A stretch of DNA of 7,546 nt from the NCBI GenBank assembly GCA_016200675.1, contig JACQEH010000042.1, positions 1-7,546 of the forward strand, in the 5' to 3' direction. This DNA is from Chloroflexota bacterium (GTDB lineage: Bacteria; Chloroflexota; Limnocylindria; Limnocylindrales; CSP1-4). Shown here piece after piece: positions 6,657 through 7,546 of the stretch (position 1 is the stretch's first letter; each line of letters opens with the position of its first letter). Under the pieces are notes generated by a model, which was not told where the DNA came from, ran no database searches, and saw only the letters and a list, made by a program, of their open reading frames with translations. The position numbers and the translations under genes are program-made.

Positions 6657-6669
6657 CCACGAACCGTGG
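6657..6669. repeat. Short dyad upstream of the zinc-ribbon gene
   Basis: CCACG-AAC-CGTGG is a 5-bp inverted repeat with a 3-base spacer, ending 15 bases before the ATG at 6641. In mRNA it would form a small hairpin just upstream of the start; in DNA it could be half of an operator. Inverted repeats of this size are common by chance in GC-rich DNA. Confidence 0.3.
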
Positions 6670-6730
6670 GCGTGGGAGTCGGGCGTGGTGAGGCTGCCCC
6701 CGGGTGGTGGGCGAACTCCCCGCTATTGCC

Positions 6731-7546
6731 TCATCGCCGCGCCATCGCCAGCATCGATACATGCCGGGTTGCCGCGCCTCCAGGTTCGAAGTCGGGCGCT
6801 GCCGACGTCGTCATCCCGGGCGGCAGGTACGGTGCTGAGCATGCACCCACGCGTGCGCGGTGCTCGTGGGTAGGCAGCCCGAGACGCGAGGCCCACGAAT
6901 CGCGGCGAGACCCACCGAAATAGCGGTGCGGGCGATACCGGGCCCGGCTGCGGTGAAGGGGCGAGCCCTGCGCTCGGGCTCGGCCGCCGCGGCGGCCGAG
7001 ATCTGTCGCACGGCCCGACCGGCGCCATCGCTCCGACTCCTCGCGGGGCCGGCTGACCCAGGGACCGCCGACGAGGTTGTCCTGGTAGCTCCGGCCGCTG
7101 CCCATCCCGACGACGATCGCCACGTCCTCCCGTTGTCGACCCGCGGCCGCGAGGGCGTCGAGGTAGGGGCCATGGAGCGAGGCAAACACCGCATCCTCCG
7201 GCGCCCAGCCGTCACCGACGCGGGCCGCGAGGCCGACGCCGGCGAGCGACTCGGCGCCGATCAGGATTCGCGGGGCGGGGTCCGGGATCGGGTGAGCCAC
7301 GGCATCCCGGAGGTGGTAGAACTCGCCGTCGAGGCTGACCGGTCCGCCGGTCCACAGTGCCCGCAGGACGCCGACGGCCTCCTCGAGGCGACGCGCTCGC
7401 TCGGCCGGCTCGGGAAAGTCCATGCCGTACGCCTCGTGCTCCCGCTTGCCGCCGCCGATCCCGATGCCCAGGGTCAGCCGGCCGCCGCTCAACGCCTGGA
7501 CGGTCCCGGCCATCCGGGCCAGGAGGGCCGGATGGCGGTTCATCAC
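6731..7546 (-). CDS. LLM class (F420/flavin-dependent) oxidoreductase, partial, with aberrant C-terminal tail
   Basis: This is a luciferase-like monooxygenase-fold oxidoreductase, a TIM barrel that uses FMN or coenzyme F420; its substrate is unknown. The N-terminal roughly 100 residues lie beyond the right edge. Visible family segments, counting from the edge, are NRHPALLARMAGTVQALSGG (3-22), RLTLGIGIGGGKREHEAYGM (23-42), ERARRLEEAVGVLRALWTGG (49-68), VSLDGEFYHL (70-79), PAPRILIGAES (90-100), ARVGDGWAP (108-116) and PWVSRPREESERW (162-174). After about residue 176 (position 7020) similarity stops. Family members usually end within some 30 residues of this point, but this frame runs 95 more, about 18 of them arginine, to a stop at 6731. 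The likely cause is a frameshift, true or from sequencing, or a truncating rearrangement near 7020. I could not find the expected ending in either other frame. Confidence 0.78.
   Translation of the reverse strand: MMNRHPALLARMAGTVQALSGGRLTLGIGIGGGKREHEAYGMDFPEPAERARRLEEAVGVLRALWTGGPVSLDGEFYHLRDAVAHPIPDPAPRILIGAESLAGVGLAARVGDGWAPEDAVFASLHGPYLDALAAAGRQREDVAIVVGMGSGRSYQDNLVGGPWVSRPREESERWRRSGRATDLGRRGGRARAQGSPLHRSRARYRPHRYFGGSRRDSWASRLGLPTHEHRARVGACSAPYLPPGMTTSAAPDFEPGGAATRHVSMLAMARR
6979..7000. repeat. Perfect 22-bp palindrome
   Basis: The halves CTCGGCCGCCG and CGGCGGCCGAG are exact reverse complements with no spacer. As RNA this gives a 9-bp all-but-one-GC stem with a CGCG loop. It lies about 20-40 bases downstream of the point where the oxidoreductase frame loses family similarity, so it could be that gene's 3' hairpin or a protein-binding site. 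No T-run follows on either strand. Confidence 0.55.

Larger units (their letters stand above)
6642..7020. other. Stretch without a recognisable gene (includes aberrant tail of the oxidoreductase frame)
   Basis: Between the last family-like residue of the oxidoreductase and the zinc-ribbon start, no frame on either strand gives a recognisable protein. The oxidoreductase frame stays open to 6731, but its codons show many A/T third positions and unusual arginine content, unlike its neighbours. The stretch holds a 22-bp palindrome (6979-7000), an overlapping smaller hairpin (CGAGCCC at 6962-6968 with GGGCTCG at 6976-6982), a CTGCCG/CGGCAG inverted repeat (6799-6804 and 6821-6826), and the dyad at 6657-6669. 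On the plus strand a TACGGT box (6828-6833) sits seven bases before a 10-codon ORF (6841-6873). Confidence 0.5.

Noticed and set aside
6157..6762. About 200-codon N-terminal extension of the phosphatase frame
   Set aside because: It is the shifted frame of the zinc-ribbon gene and upstream DNA, is Pro/Arg-rich, and the IMPase family begins near the GTG at 6156.
6778..6795. tRNA-like T-loop sequence GGTTCGAAGTC
   Set aside because: The base expected to be C61 is not C, the flanking T-stem does not pair, and no acceptor or anticodon arms could be built around it.
1..7546. Mobile element, CRISPR array, toxin-antitoxin or defence island
   Set aside because: No transposase, integrase, spaced direct repeats, small gene pair of toxin type or att-like duplication was seen; gene content is housekeeping.

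Overview
The window is GC-rich, densely coding bacterial chromosome, at roughly 70% GC by eye. It carries housekeeping and salvage genes and no sign of phage, insertion sequences, CRISPR, rRNA or tRNA. The gene mix fits a high-GC Gram-positive-type lineage: a homodimeric-type pyruvate dehydrogenase E1, a MurT/GatD pair, an F420/flavin luciferase-like oxidoreductase, and starts that lack Shine-Dalgarno sites or look leaderless. Actinomycetota or Chloroflexota (for example Limnocylindria-like soil lineages) are the best guesses. This assignment is inference, since no marker gene is present.

Layout. Positions 1-1102 (minus) hold the N-terminal 367 codons of aceE, which runs off the left edge and has its own leaderless-type promoter. 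Positions 1244-3585 (minus) hold murT followed by gatD, joined by a GTGA start/stop overlap; together they encode the enzyme that amidates lipid II to the isoglutamine form. A divergent promoter region at about 3586-3808 separates murT from a plus-strand pair: pncA (nicotinamidase, 3809-4420) and, five bases later, a stand-alone 5'-3' exonuclease (4426-5325). The exonuclease meets an inositol-monophosphatase-family gene (5335-6156, minus) tail to tail with a 9-bp gap. That phosphatase is coupled by a second GTGA overlap to an upstream gene for a small zinc-ribbon, single-pass membrane protein of unknown function (6153-6641, minus). The right end (to 7546, minus) is a luciferase-like monooxygenase cut by the window edge; its last 95 codons, below about 7020, do not look like the family.

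How the genes relate. MurT and GatD form one enzyme complex acting on peptidoglycan precursor. PncA feeds NAD salvage, and its pairing with a nuclease is probably one transcript without an obvious shared pathway. AceE is central carbon metabolism. The least explained parts are the zinc-ribbon membrane protein coupled to the phosphatase, and the 6642-7020 stretch with a perfect 22-bp palindrome and a degenerate reading-frame tail. I found no convincing new multi-gene defence or mobile system.
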